This document shows positions 8,809 through 16,714 of a DNA stretch of 64,000 bases, piece after piece. Within the stretch, counting starts at the first letter, position 1; each line of letters begins with the position of its first letter. A program made the translations under genes and the position numbers. Source of the stretch: Bacillus sp. FJAT-18017 (lineage in GTDB: Bacteria; Bacillota; Bacilli; Bacillales; Cytobacillaceae); NCBI RefSeq assembly GCF_001278805.1, contig NZ_CP012602.1, positions 2,944,001-3,008,000 of the forward strand. Reading direction: 5' to 3'. The notes under the pieces are model-generated. The model was given only the letters and a program-made list of their open reading frames with translations, was not told the origin of the DNA and made no database searches.

Positions 8809-9738
8809 TTAAGAACCGGTAACCTGCCCTCCATTCACATGGAGCGTTTGACCAGTGACGAATCTGGAATCATCGGAGGCAAGATAAACGAAAGTCGGTG
8901 CGATTTCGAACGGCTGGCCCTGTCTCTGCATCGGATTGCCAGCGAGGACGACCTGATCAGCGGAGAAACTGGAAGGAATCAATGGCGTCCAGAACTTGCC
9001 CGGTGCGACTGCGTTCACCCTGATTCCCTGCTTGACTAAGTTGTTGGCGAGCGCGCGGGTAAAGCCAACGTTTGCAGCCTTGGTGGCGGTATAATCAATC
9101 AGCTGCTCATTTCCGTAAAAGGCCACAACTGAAGCAGTATTAATTATAGAGCTGCCTGGTCTCAAGTGAGGCAAAGCCGCCCTGGTAACATAAAAATGCG
9201 AATATATATTAACCTTGAACGTATCATCAAATTGTTCATCTGTGATATCAAGCAAACTCAGCTGTTGGAACTGGATGCCAACATGGTTGCAAAGGACGTC
9301 CAGCCTGCCAAACTCCTGAATGGTATCATGCACAATCTTTTTGCATTGCTGCTTATCACGCAAGTCGCCGGGCAGCAGCAAACATTTTTGGCCAATCTGC
9401 TCGATGCGATCCCTAGTCCGGTTTGCATCCTCGTGTTCATCGAGGTAGGAAATTGCAACATCCGCTCCTTCTTTCGCAAAAGCAATTGCAACTGCCGCTC
9501 CCATTCCGCTATCCCCGCCAGTAATAAGTGCAACCTTTCCGGCAAGCTTCCCTGTTCCTTTGTAGTTCGGGTTCTCAATGATTGGCATCGGCACCATAAG
9601 CCCTTCAACACCAGGCTGCCGTCCCTGCCGCTGTTCCGGAACTGTCAGCGGAACATCTTCATATTGGGTGACCTTCCCATAATGCGGATGCATCGGGTAT
9701 TGATTTTCAGTTGTTTCGTTTTGTCTCTTGTCGGCCAT
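8809..9738 (-). CDS. SDR family oxidoreductase, YhdF/YdaD-type
   Basis: 309 aa NAD(P)-dependent short-chain dehydrogenase with the extended N-terminus (Y-P-M-H-P-H-Y-G near residue 14) typical of Bacillus general-stress SDRs. The nucleotide motif is T-G-G-D-S-G-M-G (73-80), and the catalytic pair is in D-Y-T-A-T-K. AGGAGG lies six bases before the ATG at 9736-9738, so the longer open frame to 9843 was trimmed. B. subtilis relatives belong to the SigB general stress regulon; I could not identify a convincing SigB promoter here. The substrate is unknown. Confidence 0.85.
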   Translation of the reverse strand: MADKRQNETTENQYPMHPHYGKVTQYEDVPLTVPEQRQGRQPGVEGLMVPMPIIENPNYKGTGKLAGKVALITGGDSGMGAAVAIAFAKEGADVAISYLDEHEDANRTRDRIEQIGQKCLLLPGDLRDKQQCKKIVHDTIQEFGRLDVLCNHVGIQFQQLSLLDITDEQFDDTFKVNIYSHFYVTRAALPHLRPGSSIINTASVVAFYGNEQLIDYTATKAANVGFTRALANNLVKQGIRVNAVAPGKFWTPLIPSSFSADQVVLAGNPMQRQGQPFEIAPTFVYLASDDSRFVTGQTLHVNGGQVTGS

Positions 9739-9899
9739 GGCCATCCTCCTATAAAGCAGATTCCATTTAGGTGTAAGCCCATTCGGGATAGTGTATGTGG
9801 GCGTAGGAATGATGTGCCAAACCTTAGGCGAGAGGCCGGGCACTTTTTTTCAAAAAAGAGTATATCCTAAAGGGACGATTGTATTTGGAGGGATATGTG

Positions 9900-10061
9900 A
9901 TGCTAAGACCAGAGATTAGGTTTTTGGTGATGGATGAATGCGACGAAAAGCAGCAGACTGTTTATGCGAATGATCATACGAGAATTGAGCAGCCGGTAAT
10001 AGGACCCCGGCCACCGTATTATACGAATGTTCGGATCGAAAAGGAATACCCGCTGATATAA
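9900..10061 (+). CDS. Small hypothetical protein
   Basis: 53 aa, polar, with a C-terminal P-R-P-P-Y-Y-T-N segment; no family recognised. The main support is a good ribosome site (GGAGGG eight bases before the ATG at 9900) and divergent placement opposite the SDR. The frame remains open further upstream, but the ribosome site fixes this start. Confidence 0.5.
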   Translation: MLRPEIRFLVMDECDEKQQTVYANDHTRIEQPVIGPRPPYYTNVRIEKEYPLI

Positions 10062-10117
10062 TAGAAATGGTGTTGGCAACCGCTGTCTCGCTAATAGCAC
10101 CCCTGAGGATTCGCTAT

Positions 10118-10212
10118 ATCGAACATTTTTACAATTTATCGGTCATTCTGGAACGTTTATCGGTCTAGTAAAATTTTTATCGGTCCAATAGAAAATATAG
10201 CGGTCAAACGAA
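10118..10212. repeat. Tandem array, 20-21-bp period, 4-5 units
   Basis: The word TTTATCGGTC recurs, with CGGTC starting at 10140, 10161, 10181 and 10201, and a weaker copy (CGAAC) near 10120. It lies between convergent genes (stop at 10061 and stop at 10303), and is followed by a separate terminator-like hairpin. There is no internal dyad. Confidence 0.8.
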
Positions 10213-10228
10213 TGTTAGTCCACACAAA

Positions 10229-10260
10229 TTAAAGGGTCCTCCAATTGCCGGAGGACCCGC
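10229..10260 (-). terminator. Terminator-like hairpin after VOC gene
   Basis: Perfect 9-bp arms GGGTCCTCC (10234-10242) and GGAGGACCC (10250-10258). On the minus strand it is followed by TTTAATTT, which fits termination of the gene ending at 10303. Confidence 0.7.
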
Positions 10261-10302
10261 TTATTAGATAATATCTGTTTTCAGAAATAAATTTCACCTC
10301 TG

Positions 10303-10722
10303 TTATCCTTTTGGCTCTTGGTCAGGATCTTCCATATGGAAAACCTCCCAAAGGTGTCCGTCTAAATCCTCGAAACTCTGGCTATACATGAAACCGTGAT
10401 CCTGTGGCTCTTTGGACAGTTTGCCACCTGCATCAACGACCCTAGTCACAAGCTCATCCACTCCGCTCCTGCTGCCAGCTGTAATGGCAAGGATGACTTC
10501 AGTTGTCCTTGCGGAATCTGCTAATTCCTTTTTGATAAAGCTTTGGAAAAATGGTTCAACGAGCAGCATCGCATAGATGTTTTCTCCGATGATCATGCAT
10601 GTCGCGTTTTCATCGGTAAAACGGGAATCAAATTCGAAGCCAAGCTTTGAAAAAAATTCAATCGACCTGTCTAAATCCTTCACCGGCAAATTCACAAAAA
10701 GACTGTTTGCTATAAAAGCCAT
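10303..10722 (-). CDS. VOC family (glyoxalase-like) protein
   Basis: 139 aa, with one vicinal-oxygen-chelate domain: an N-terminal beta-strand then D-L-D-R-S-I-E-F-F-S-K-L-G-F, and C-terminal F-E-D-L-D-G-H-L-W-E-V. This subgroup resembles lactoylglutathione-lyase-related and antibiotic-binding proteins; the substrate is unknown. GGAGG is well placed before the ATG. Confidence 0.85.
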   Translation of the reverse strand: MAFIANSLFVNLPVKDLDRSIEFFSKLGFEFDSRFTDENATCMIIGENIYAMLLVEPFFQSFIKKELADSARTTEVILAITAGSRSGVDELVTRVVDAGGKLSKEPQDHGFMYSQSFEDLDGHLWEVFHMEDPDQEPKG

Positions 10723-10897
10723 CCATCTAACCTCCTAAATTGGTATACCGTTACTATTCTGTATTATTCACTATACTCCTGTTTAAAAAATTGATATTAC
10801 ATAAATAATATGTTCTGGACTTTATTTAGGGTTGGTGTACTATGGAGTTGCGAGATACTTAACAGGCTCTCTTTTTAAGATTGAAGGAGGAAGTTTA

Positions 10898-11647
10898 ATG
10901 AAAAAGCTGATGGTCATTATGATTGGCCTTTTGGCACTTGTTTTGTCAGGCTGCGGCAATACTCAGGAAAAAAATGATGCTTCGAACGGGGCTAAAAAAG
11001 AACCTCCAAAAATGGTAGAAGTTATGTTTATGGTTCCTGAAAAACTTGAACAGAACAAAGAAGCTGAACTGAAGGTGCACGTCACCCAGGGCAAAGAAAA
11101 TGTCGACGATGCAAATGAAGTGAAGTTCGAGATTACCAGGCAAGGTCAGTCAACAAGTGAAATGATTGACGCCGATATTCAAGGTGATGGCATTTATTCA
11201 ATTAAAAAGACTTTTACAGAAGCCGGAAAATATGAGGTTGTCAGTCATGTTACCGCTCGTGATATGCACACGATGCCTAAGGTTGTTATCGACGTGGTTG
11301 GGGATTCTGCCGCAAAAGATTCAGGAGATGCGTCCTCTGAACATGGCCACCATGGTCACGGGGTTCAGATGGAGTTTTCCACTGGCACCCTTCTAGCTGG
11401 AAAAGAATCTACATTGAAGGTTTCACTTGTGAATGATGGTAAGCCTTTAACCGATGCCGCCGTCCGTTTCGAAGTATGGAAGGACGGTGCCGAGAAGCAT
11501 TATTTCAAAGATGCAGAGAGTGCAACAGCCGCCGGAACATATTAATCCAGTCACACATTCGGCGAAGCTGGCTCCTATCAAGTTAGAATTCACATTGAAA
11601 AAGGCGATATTCACGATCACCAGGACAAGAAAATTACAGTAAAATAG
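10898..11647 (+). pseudogene. FixH/YtkA-like lipoprotein gene interrupted by an in-frame TAA
   Basis: AAGGAGG precedes ATG 10898. The N-terminus is a lipoprotein signal (basic start, hydrophobic core, lipobox L-S-G-C). The product has two beta-rich YtkA/FixH-like modules; the linker holds E-H-G-H-H-G-H-G, a potential metal-binding run. The frame meets TAA at 11543-11545 after A-G-T-Y, but continues in the same frame as S-S-H-T-F-G-E-A-G-S-Y-Q-V to TAG 11645-11647, which completes the second module (249 codons). This is a nonsense mutation, a sequencing error or readthrough. If it stops at TAA, the product is 215 aa and lacks the last strands. Confidence 0.85.
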
Positions 11648-11651
11648 TTTG

Positions 11652-11690
11652 GAGGCTCGGGGATGGTTTCCTCGAGCCTCTCTTGTTATT
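11652..11690 (+). terminator. Rho-independent terminator after FixH-like gene
   Basis: Arms GAGGCTCG (11652-11659) and CGAGCCTC (11673-11680), then TCTTGTTATT. It lies just after the far stop codon (11647) rather than the premature one, which supports the longer original gene. Confidence 0.8.
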
Positions 11691-11719
11691 ATTCATGGGC
11701 TGCCCATCAGCTGACTAAT

Positions 11720-11876
11720 TTTATGAATGACACTTTGGCTTCCTGGCGGGTACGAAATGTTATTCATCACCTTTATGAATGACATTTCCATCTCTCAGAG
11801 GGTGTGAAGTGTCATTCATCGCCTTTTTGAATGACATTTTGGCTTCCTGCAAGCTGTGATTTGTCATTCATCGTTT
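11720..11876. repeat. Tandem hairpin array, 52-bp period, 3 units
   Basis: TGAATGACA starts at 11724, 11776 and 11828. Its inverted partner TGTCATTCA (first copy TGTTATTCA) starts at 11758, 11810 and 11862. Both give an exact 52-bp spacing. Each unit can fold into a hairpin with 9-12-bp arms and a loop of about 25. It lies after an ordinary terminator and before the YbjQ-like gene, so it is not that gene's terminator. Confidence 0.9.
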
Positions 11877-11973
11877 AACTCAATTTCGATATTCTAGTAA
11901 CTTTTTCTAAATTTCCTGTAAGGTAAAGGAATTTCATTGTAGAAAAACGAATAGTTATACTGAGGTGATAAAA

Positions 11974-12294
11974 ATGTTGGTAGTGACGACGGAAAAAATT
12001 GAAGGTTATCAGGTTAAGGAAGTAAAAGGACCTGTCTTCGGTCTGATTGTCCGAAGCAGAGGCTTGGGAGGCGATATTATGGCTGGCCTAAAGGGCCTTG
12101 TAGGCGGGGAAATTAAGCAATACACGTCCATGCTTGAGGATTCCAGAAAAGAAGCGATGGACAGAATGATCCGCAATGCAACAGCAATGGGTGCAAATGC
12201 GATTATCATGATGCGCTTTGATTCAGGAGAAATTGGCCAGAATATGAGTGAGATTGTCGCGTATGGAACGGCTGCGGTTGTGGAGAAGCTGTAA
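11974..12294 (+). CDS. YbjQ family protein
   Basis: 106 aa of the YbjQ/UPF0145 family (putative heavy-metal-binding domain by annotation; real role unclear). Conserved features include G-P-V-F-G-L-I-V-R-S-R-G near residue 20 and M-G-A-N-A-I-I-M-M-R-F-D-S near residue 75. GAGGTGAT is six bases before the chosen ATG; a GTG three codons earlier overlaps the ribosome site. The next gene's ATG abuts this stop, which indicates co-translation. Confidence 0.85.
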   Translation: MLVVTTEKIEGYQVKEVKGPVFGLIVRSRGLGGDIMAGLKGLVGGEIKQYTSMLEDSRKEAMDRMIRNATAMGANAIIMMRFDSGEIGQNMSEIVAYGTAAVVEKL

Positions 12295-12522
12295 ATGGAA
12301 ATCATCATTGGCTTTTATGTTTTACAGGCATTGGGAGCAATTGTCCTGATCCTGCTTGGGTATTTTATTTATGATAAGCGCTACAAAAACAATCAGGGCA
12401 GCAAGGTTCCCCCTGGATTTATCGCAACGGATGAAATCAATGTTGATCCGGTGTCAGGTGAAAAGACTAAGGTGTACTTCAACACTGAAACTGGCGAGAG
12501 GTACTACAAGAAAATTACTTAG
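12295..12522 (+). CDS. Small single-pass membrane protein
   Basis: 75 aa: an N-terminal membrane helix (about 5-25) then a polar tail with P-P-G-F-I-A-T-D-E and E-T-G-E-R-Y-Y. The family is known to me only as hypothetical in Bacillaceae. The ATG directly follows the YbjQ stop (TAA-ATG), so translation is probably coupled, and the two may work together. Confidence 0.75.
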   Translation: MEIIIGFYVLQALGAIVLILLGYFIYDKRYKNNQGSKVPPGFIATDEINVDPVSGEKTKVYFNTETGERYYKKIT

Positions 12523-12537
12523 TGTTTTATGAAGAAG

Positions 12538-12570
12538 GACTCGCAAAGGCGGGTCTCTTTTCTTTTTGTT
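12538..12570 (+). terminator. Rho-independent terminator after ybjQ unit
   Basis: Arms GACTCGC / GCGGGTC with an AAAG loop, followed by TCTTTTCTTTTT. Confidence 0.85.
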
Positions 12571-12636
12571 GTCCGCTTCTTTTTCACATTTTATTCCTAC
12601 TGCTTGCAAAGACTAGTAATAAAAGGAGGTCTCTTG

Positions 12637-12827
12637 ATGTCTAACTGCCCTACTTGTTCTTCGAAAAAGACAAATTTCAGGCAGCTAAGCTCAACAGCGA
12701 CGAACGGTTCCTTGTTACTGGCGGGAAAAGCGACCCGAATAAGTACATTTACCATTACGGGTGCAGGGACTGTCAATCTGAGTTTGCTGTAGAATTCCAT
12801 CAGGGAGAGCTTAAAACTATAAAATAA
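12637..12827 (+). pseudogene. Small two-CxxC zinc-ribbon gene with a -1 frameshift
   Basis: AGGAGG precedes ATG 12637. The first frame reads M-S-N-C-P-T-C-S-S-K-K and then loses protein character. Shifting -1 at 12669 gives D-K-F-Q-A-A-K-L-N and ends with Y-G-C-R-D-C-Q-S-E-F-A-V before TAA 12825-12827. Together these make a 63-aa zinc ribbon with both C-x-x-C pairs. The shift point is the run G-AAA-AAG, which is also a plausible -1 slippery sequence. It is either a lost A in a homopolymer (mutation or sequencing error) or programmed frameshifting. Confidence 0.75.
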
Positions 12828-12846
12828 TAACTTGGGAGGTGATTAG

Positions 12847-13050
12847 ATGGACAAAAAAGATACTATTCGGGAAGAAGTGAATGTTGAATTAGGCGGCATG
12901 GGGCTCTATGGAACAACTTCAAATGTTCCTGTTGCTGGCTTTGAGGCTTCAGGGGATATTGAAAATGCAGGAGATTTATCCAAGTTCAAAAAAGAAAAAG
13001 GCCATATGGGAGCAACCTCTTCCCTGACTGGTCACCACCAGCAGGATTAA
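12847..13050 (+). CDS. Small hypothetical protein
   Basis: 67 aa, hydrophilic, glycine-rich centre (L-G-G-M-G-L-Y-G) and an H-H-Q-Q-D end; family not recognised. It has a strong ribosome site, GGGAGGTGATTAG, before the ATG. It starts 19 bp after the zinc-ribbon frame's stop and may share its transcript. Confidence 0.65.
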   Translation: MDKKDTIREEVNVELGGMGLYGTTSNVPVAGFEASGDIENAGDLSKFKKEKGHMGATSSLTGHHQQD

Positions 13051-13455
13051 AAACACTTTGCAAGGTACTTAGGCAGCGTCTGAAGGAAAGCCTGACACTG
13101 CTTAACGAAACTGACTTAATTTTGAAGTACAAACCACGGATACAGTGTCTTTTGTTTTGTTTTGCTTTAAATTGATATGTAAATTAGCAAACAGGGCTTG
13201 GGCATATGTCGCCAAGCCTTTTTAAAACCTAAATTTTTTGAAGGCAAGCCCCTTTCCAGCTAATCCTCCCTGGATCAACGCACATGGATTTCTGCAAAAA
13301 ACAGGTTCAAATTCTTTCAGTGTTTGACTGCAGATAATCCTTCTAAATAACATTTTTTTCAACCAATACATTAAGAAAAGAAAAGCCGCCAAAATAATGA
13401 CAGCTCCCTACTTCAACTCTTTCACCCGTTAGTCTATTTATTAAAAACTATGAAC
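13051..13455. other. 405-bp gap with terminator and a weak reverse ORF
   Basis: A plus-strand terminator is at 13194-13223. On the minus strand an open frame 13222-13392 would give 56 aa from a TTG: a hydrophobic start (A-A-F-L-F-L-M-Y-W), then a Cys-containing part (C-S-Q-T-L, V-F-C-R-N-P-C-A). The ribosome site (AGGGAG) is 12-13 bases away, which is long. I list it as a possible gene only. Confidence 0.35.
13194..13223 (+). terminator. Rho-independent terminator
   Basis: Arms GGCTTGG (13195-13201) and CCAAGCC (13212-13218), followed by TTTTT. It probably ends the transcript of the small gene at 12847-13050. Confidence 0.8.
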
Positions 13456-13692
13456 TCACTTAGACTGTTGCCTTCTAAAAATAGGGAAACTAATTACAAG
13501 TCCCGTAATAAGCGCTATAACAGTTTTTACAACAAAATTAGTAAGAAGTCCGTTAATCACATATCCATTAAACTTTTGCCATAATGATGCTTCTGGAACC
13601 CAATCAATAACATGGCCTATACCTAAAATCGAAGGAAGACTGATTAATACATAAACAATAACAAAAGTAAGTAAAAATGCTTTCAGGTTCAT
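13456..13692 (-). CDS. Small hypothetical membrane protein
   Basis: 78 aa with two hydrophobic segments (about 3-23 and 47-69) separated by a Trp-containing loop, and a basic C-terminus. AGGGGGAG precedes the ATG. No family recognised. Confidence 0.65.
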   Translation of the reverse strand: MNLKAFLLTFVIVYVLISLPSILGIGHVIDWVPEASLWQKFNGYVINGLLTNFVVKTVIALITGLVISFPIFRRQQSK

Positions 13693-13810
13693 TAAATCTC
13701 CCCCTTTACCATTTTCTTATACAGAAATGTGTACCAGATGTTGAATAAAGACTCCTACAAAAAACGCGTTAGCCTTCATCGATCACCGCCTATTTTTTTA
13801 ATAAAAATAT

Positions 13811-14341
13811 CTATTTATACTTTAACAGTGAGTAAACATAAGTGTCGTACGCTTTACCGTTTTGATACATATAATCCCTTAAAATTCCTTCTTCTTTAAA
13901 GCCTAGTTTAGTTAATAATTTATTCGATGCTTCATTCTCCAAAAATACTACTGCACCTATCCGGGTTAGCTCCATAACCTCAAAGCCATAAGAGAGTACC
14001 TTAGAAACAGCCTCTGAAGTATAGCCTTGGCTCCAAAAATCAGGATGGATTTCATAGCCTATTTCTGCACGTTTGTGTTTAGGTGACCAGGCGTTAAAAC
14101 CAATGGTTCCAATTAATTCGTTTGTCCCTTTTCTTTCAATCCCCCAGCGTATACCTCTTTTTTCTTTGTAGTTTTTAGAAAAGAAATCAATAAAATGCTT
14201 TGCTTGCGCTATATCATTTAACGTTTCCTGTCCATAAAAACGTGTTACTTTATCGTTAGAAAAACAAGAAAAAATGCTTTGTGCGTCGTCTTCTCTAATT
14301 TCTCTTAAGTTTAGTCTTTCTGTTTCTAATACTGGAAACAT
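13811..14341 (-). CDS. GNAT family N-acetyltransferase, RimJ/RimL-like
   Basis: 176 aa. The acetyl-CoA loop region is visible as W-S-Q-G-Y-T-S-E-A-V (Q-x-x-G-x-A type), preceded by A-E-I-G-Y-E-I-H-P-D-F. The start T-E-R-L-N-L-R-E is typical of the RimJ/RimL group, which acetylates protein N-termini or small molecules. A good ribosome site, GAGAGGAAG, precedes the ATG. Specificity unknown. Confidence 0.85.
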   Translation of the reverse strand: MFPVLETERLNLREIREDDAQSIFSCFSNDKVTRFYGQETLNDIAQAKHFIDFFSKNYKEKRGIRWGIERKGTNELIGTIGFNAWSPKHKRAEIGYEIHPDFWSQGYTSEAVSKVLSYGFEVMELTRIGAVVFLENEASNKLLTKLGFKEEGILRDYMYQNGKAYDTYVYSLLKYK

Positions 14342-14443
14342 TTATATCTTCCTCTCCAACTATTCTTTATAGAACAGTCACTTTTATAAAGAGTGTGTTG
14401 AACTGACTACACCATTAGTTAAACAAAAAGCTGCAAATAGCCG

Positions 14444-14617
14444 CTAATGTTTTGAAGTATTTAATTCCTTCAGTTGTTTCCTAATTTCCGTTAGTTCTGT
14501 CCTTAAGTTCTTAATTTCTTTGGAATTATCAATGGCATTAATTATAAAAAATTGGAGGATGTAAAAAATAAAGACAATACCGACAAGCCCATAAAAAGCA
14601 AAAAAAATAAACTCCAT
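14444..14617 (-). CDS. Small membrane protein with coiled-coil tail
   Basis: 57 aa. The first half is a hydrophobic helix (F-F-A-F-Y-G-L-V-G-I-V-F); the second half has heptad-like leucine and isoleucine spacing (L-R-T-E-L-T-E-I-R-K-Q-L-K-E-L), suggesting a short cytoplasmic coiled coil. GAGGG is nine bases before the ATG at 14615-14617. No family recognised. Confidence 0.65.
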   Translation of the reverse strand: MEFIFFAFYGLVGIVFIFYILQFFIINAIDNSKEIKNLRTELTEIRKQLKELNTSKH

Positions 14618-15309
14618 ATTGGTTTTCCCTCATTAAGATTTTTTATCCAAATTGTACCATGTTTTCCGAATTAATAGTTAAAAAATTTCACTAGTTAAAT
14701 AATTCAAATGTTAAGCGGAATGCCAAACTAAAATATCTTTTTCATATGAAAGAAGTACTGCTTCGTTACCTTAAAGACATTAATCCCATGGAACAACATC
14801 ACTACTTATTTTTCAAAAAAACTTTATACAATAAAAAGCCAAACCCTATAAGAATAACTAATAATAGAAACGGTACCATTAGGTTGAATATGATAAAAAT
14901 CCCCCTCGTTTTTATTTACGGCTTTTGGTTTAATAATATTTTCAATTTACCTATGGCCTTTTACTGAATTATCCTACGAAATTTATTAAATAAACTTTCT
15001 TTAAATTTTAACATAAATACCCAATGAATCTTCTGCGATTTTAGATTTACACCAAAACTTGAGATTAAGCTCGCTGACAACAATTTCTGTCACAATGTCA
15101 TACGGTTACAAATTGCATTTCTCTTCGTTAATTTTTATTAAACCTTCTTTATCAACAAAAAAAAGCAGCCCATTCAATATGAATTGGACTGCGATGGGTT
15201 TTTCGATTTAGTTTCTCTACTCGAAAACGGAACACTATAATATCCAATGTCCGGTTTATCATGGTTGGCTTTAAGACAAGCTATCTATTAATGGTTTTGG
15301 GAATTTCTC
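14618..15309. other. 692-bp region without a clear gene
   Basis: AT-rich. A minus-strand micro-ORF at 14802-14879 encodes 25 aa that are nearly all hydrophobic with a basic end; a GAGGGGG box lies upstream, but is properly spaced only for an ATA codon four codons before the ATG. An overlapping plus-strand frame (14746-14967) has no ribosome site. Near 15157-15192 lies a minus-strand terminator. Nothing else is supported. Confidence 0.4.
15157..15192 (-). terminator. Terminator-like hairpin downstream of hydroxyacyl-CoA dehydrogenase
   Basis: Imperfect arms GCAGCCCATTC (15165-15175) and GAATTGGACTGC (15181-15192). On the minus strand the hairpin is followed by eight Ts. It lies about 115 bp past the stop at 15310. 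Confidence 0.7.
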
Positions 15310-16245
15310 TTACAATTTATTCTTAATCTTTGCCAAGCGAATAAAGTTCTCATCGCGTTCGCGTATTTTATCCTGGACCGAGACATTGTCGTACTTATAG
15401 ATTCCCTCACCTGTTTTGGTGCCGAGTTTGCCCTGGGCAAAGAGCTCTTCAATGACTTCCGGTGCTCCTTTGCTTTCATCAAGTTCCGGAGCGAGGTTTT
15501 CGACAACTCGCTTCCACACATCAAGTCCTCCAAAATCCGCCGTTTCTATAGGGCCGATAAACGACCAGCGGAAGCCCGGGCCATCGGTTATCGCTCTATC
15601 AATGTCACGGGCATCGGCGACACCTTCTTTTAACAAATAAAATGCCTCACGAACAATGGCCGCCTGCAGCCGGTTGGCAATGAACCCAGGGACATCCTTA
15701 TTTAACACAACCGGCGTTTTGCCGATTTCGGACATTAGATCCTTTGTAACTTGCACGGTTTCTTGTGCGACATTGTCGTGCTTTACGATTTCCACCAGCG
15801 GCACGAGCTGGGCTGGATTGAAGAAGTGGGTAATCAGCATCCGTTCAGGTGTAGTTGCTTTTTCGATAAGCCGGGAAATTGGGAAGGTTGAGGTGTTCGA
15901 TGCAATGATGGCTTCTGGCTTTGCAAATTTCTCAAGGTTGCTGAACAGCTCCCATTTTAATTCAAGTAGCTCCGGGATCGCTTCGGTTATGAAATCGGCA
16001 TCCTGAACGGCTTCCTCCAAATCAGTTGTCGGAACTATCAGCTCTATTGCGGCTGCTTTCTGTTGTTCAGTAATGACATCTTCCTGAACGAGCAAAGACA
16101 GATTAGATCTTACAAGCTCCATAGCCTTTTGTAAAAATTCATCTTTTAAATCGTACATTCTGACCGGGTATCCTGCCAGGGCGTATACCTGGGCAATTCC
16201 ATGCCCCATAACACCTGAACCAATCACTGTTACTTTTTTAATCAT
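15310..16245 (-). CDS. 3-hydroxyacyl-CoA dehydrogenase family protein
   Basis: 311 aa NAD-dependent dehydrogenase with N-terminal Rossmann domain (G-S-G-V-M-G-H-G-I-A, about residues 9-18) and C-terminal 3HCDH domain. The catalytic His is in L-I-T-H-F-F-N-P-A; N-R-L-Q-A-A follows in the family position. Size and motifs fit 3-hydroxybutyryl-CoA dehydrogenase or a related short 3HCDH (for example carnitine or hydroxyacid dehydrogenase). No beta-oxidation or butyrate genes adjoin it, so the exact substrate is open. Confidence 0.85.
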   Translation of the reverse strand: MIKKVTVIGSGVMGHGIAQVYALAGYPVRMYDLKDEFLQKAMELVRSNLSLLVQEDVITEQQKAAAIELIVPTTDLEEAVQDADFITEAIPELLELKWELFSNLEKFAKPEAIIASNTSTFPISRLIEKATTPERMLITHFFNPAQLVPLVEIVKHDNVAQETVQVTKDLMSEIGKTPVVLNKDVPGFIANRLQAAIVREAFYLLKEGVADARDIDRAITDGPGFRWSFIGPIETADFGGLDVWKRVVENLAPELDESKGAPEVIEELFAQGKLGTKTGEGIYKYDNVSVQDKIRERDENFIRLAKIKNKL

Positions 16246-16419
16246 TCGTTCATCCTCCTAAAAATACTAGTCTATGTGAAGTTTCTCCCATAATTTTAAT
16301 TCGACTTTTCTTTTAAAATACCTTTTTGAAAGCGATTTCATAAATATAGCCGAATCATTGTAACTTTTTTATAAAAAAATCGTTTATTTGAATGAATGAT
16401 CCGATAAGGAGTGGTCTGT

Positions 16420-16626
16420 ATGGAGATGAAAGGCTGCATAAAATGTGGAGGCAATGAAGCAGGGACAAAAGATGTAGCAATGACGGGGACAGGTCTGTCA
16501 AAGATGTTCGACATCCAGCACAACACTTTTACGGTCGTTTTTTGTAAAAGATGTGGGTATTCAGAGTTTTACAACAAACGGAGCAGCAATGCATCCAATA
16601 TTATTGATTTGTTCTTTGGCGGCTGA
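16420..16626 (+). CDS. Zinc-ribbon nucleic-acid-binding-like protein
   Basis: 68 aa with C-I-K-C near the start and C-K-R-C about residue 46, followed by G-Y-S-E-F-Y. This matches the small Zn-ribbon family annotated as nucleic-acid-binding. AAGGAG is well spaced before ATG 16420; a GTG three codons upstream overlaps that site. Role unknown. Confidence 0.75.
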   Translation: MEMKGCIKCGGNEAGTKDVAMTGTGLSKMFDIQHNTFTVVFCKRCGYSEFYNKRSSNASNIIDLFFGG

Positions 16627-16654
16627 TTTTTCCTTTATGTACATTTATTAATGA

Positions 16655-16714
16655 ATGGCTCACCTTTGCCTGCTCCATAAAAACCTGGTAACTGGGCATA
16701 GGTGAGCCACTTTT
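16655..16714. terminator. Long hairpin between convergent genes
   Basis: Arms TGGCTCACCT (16656-16665) and AGGTGAGCCA (16700-16709), extended inward by GCC/GGGC, then CTTTTAATC on the plus strand. It fits a terminator for the zinc-ribbon gene and perhaps a bidirectional one for the MEDS gene. Confidence 0.7.

Noticed and set aside
8809..9843. Longer SDR start at 9843
   Set aside because: AGGAGG fits only the ATG at 9738.
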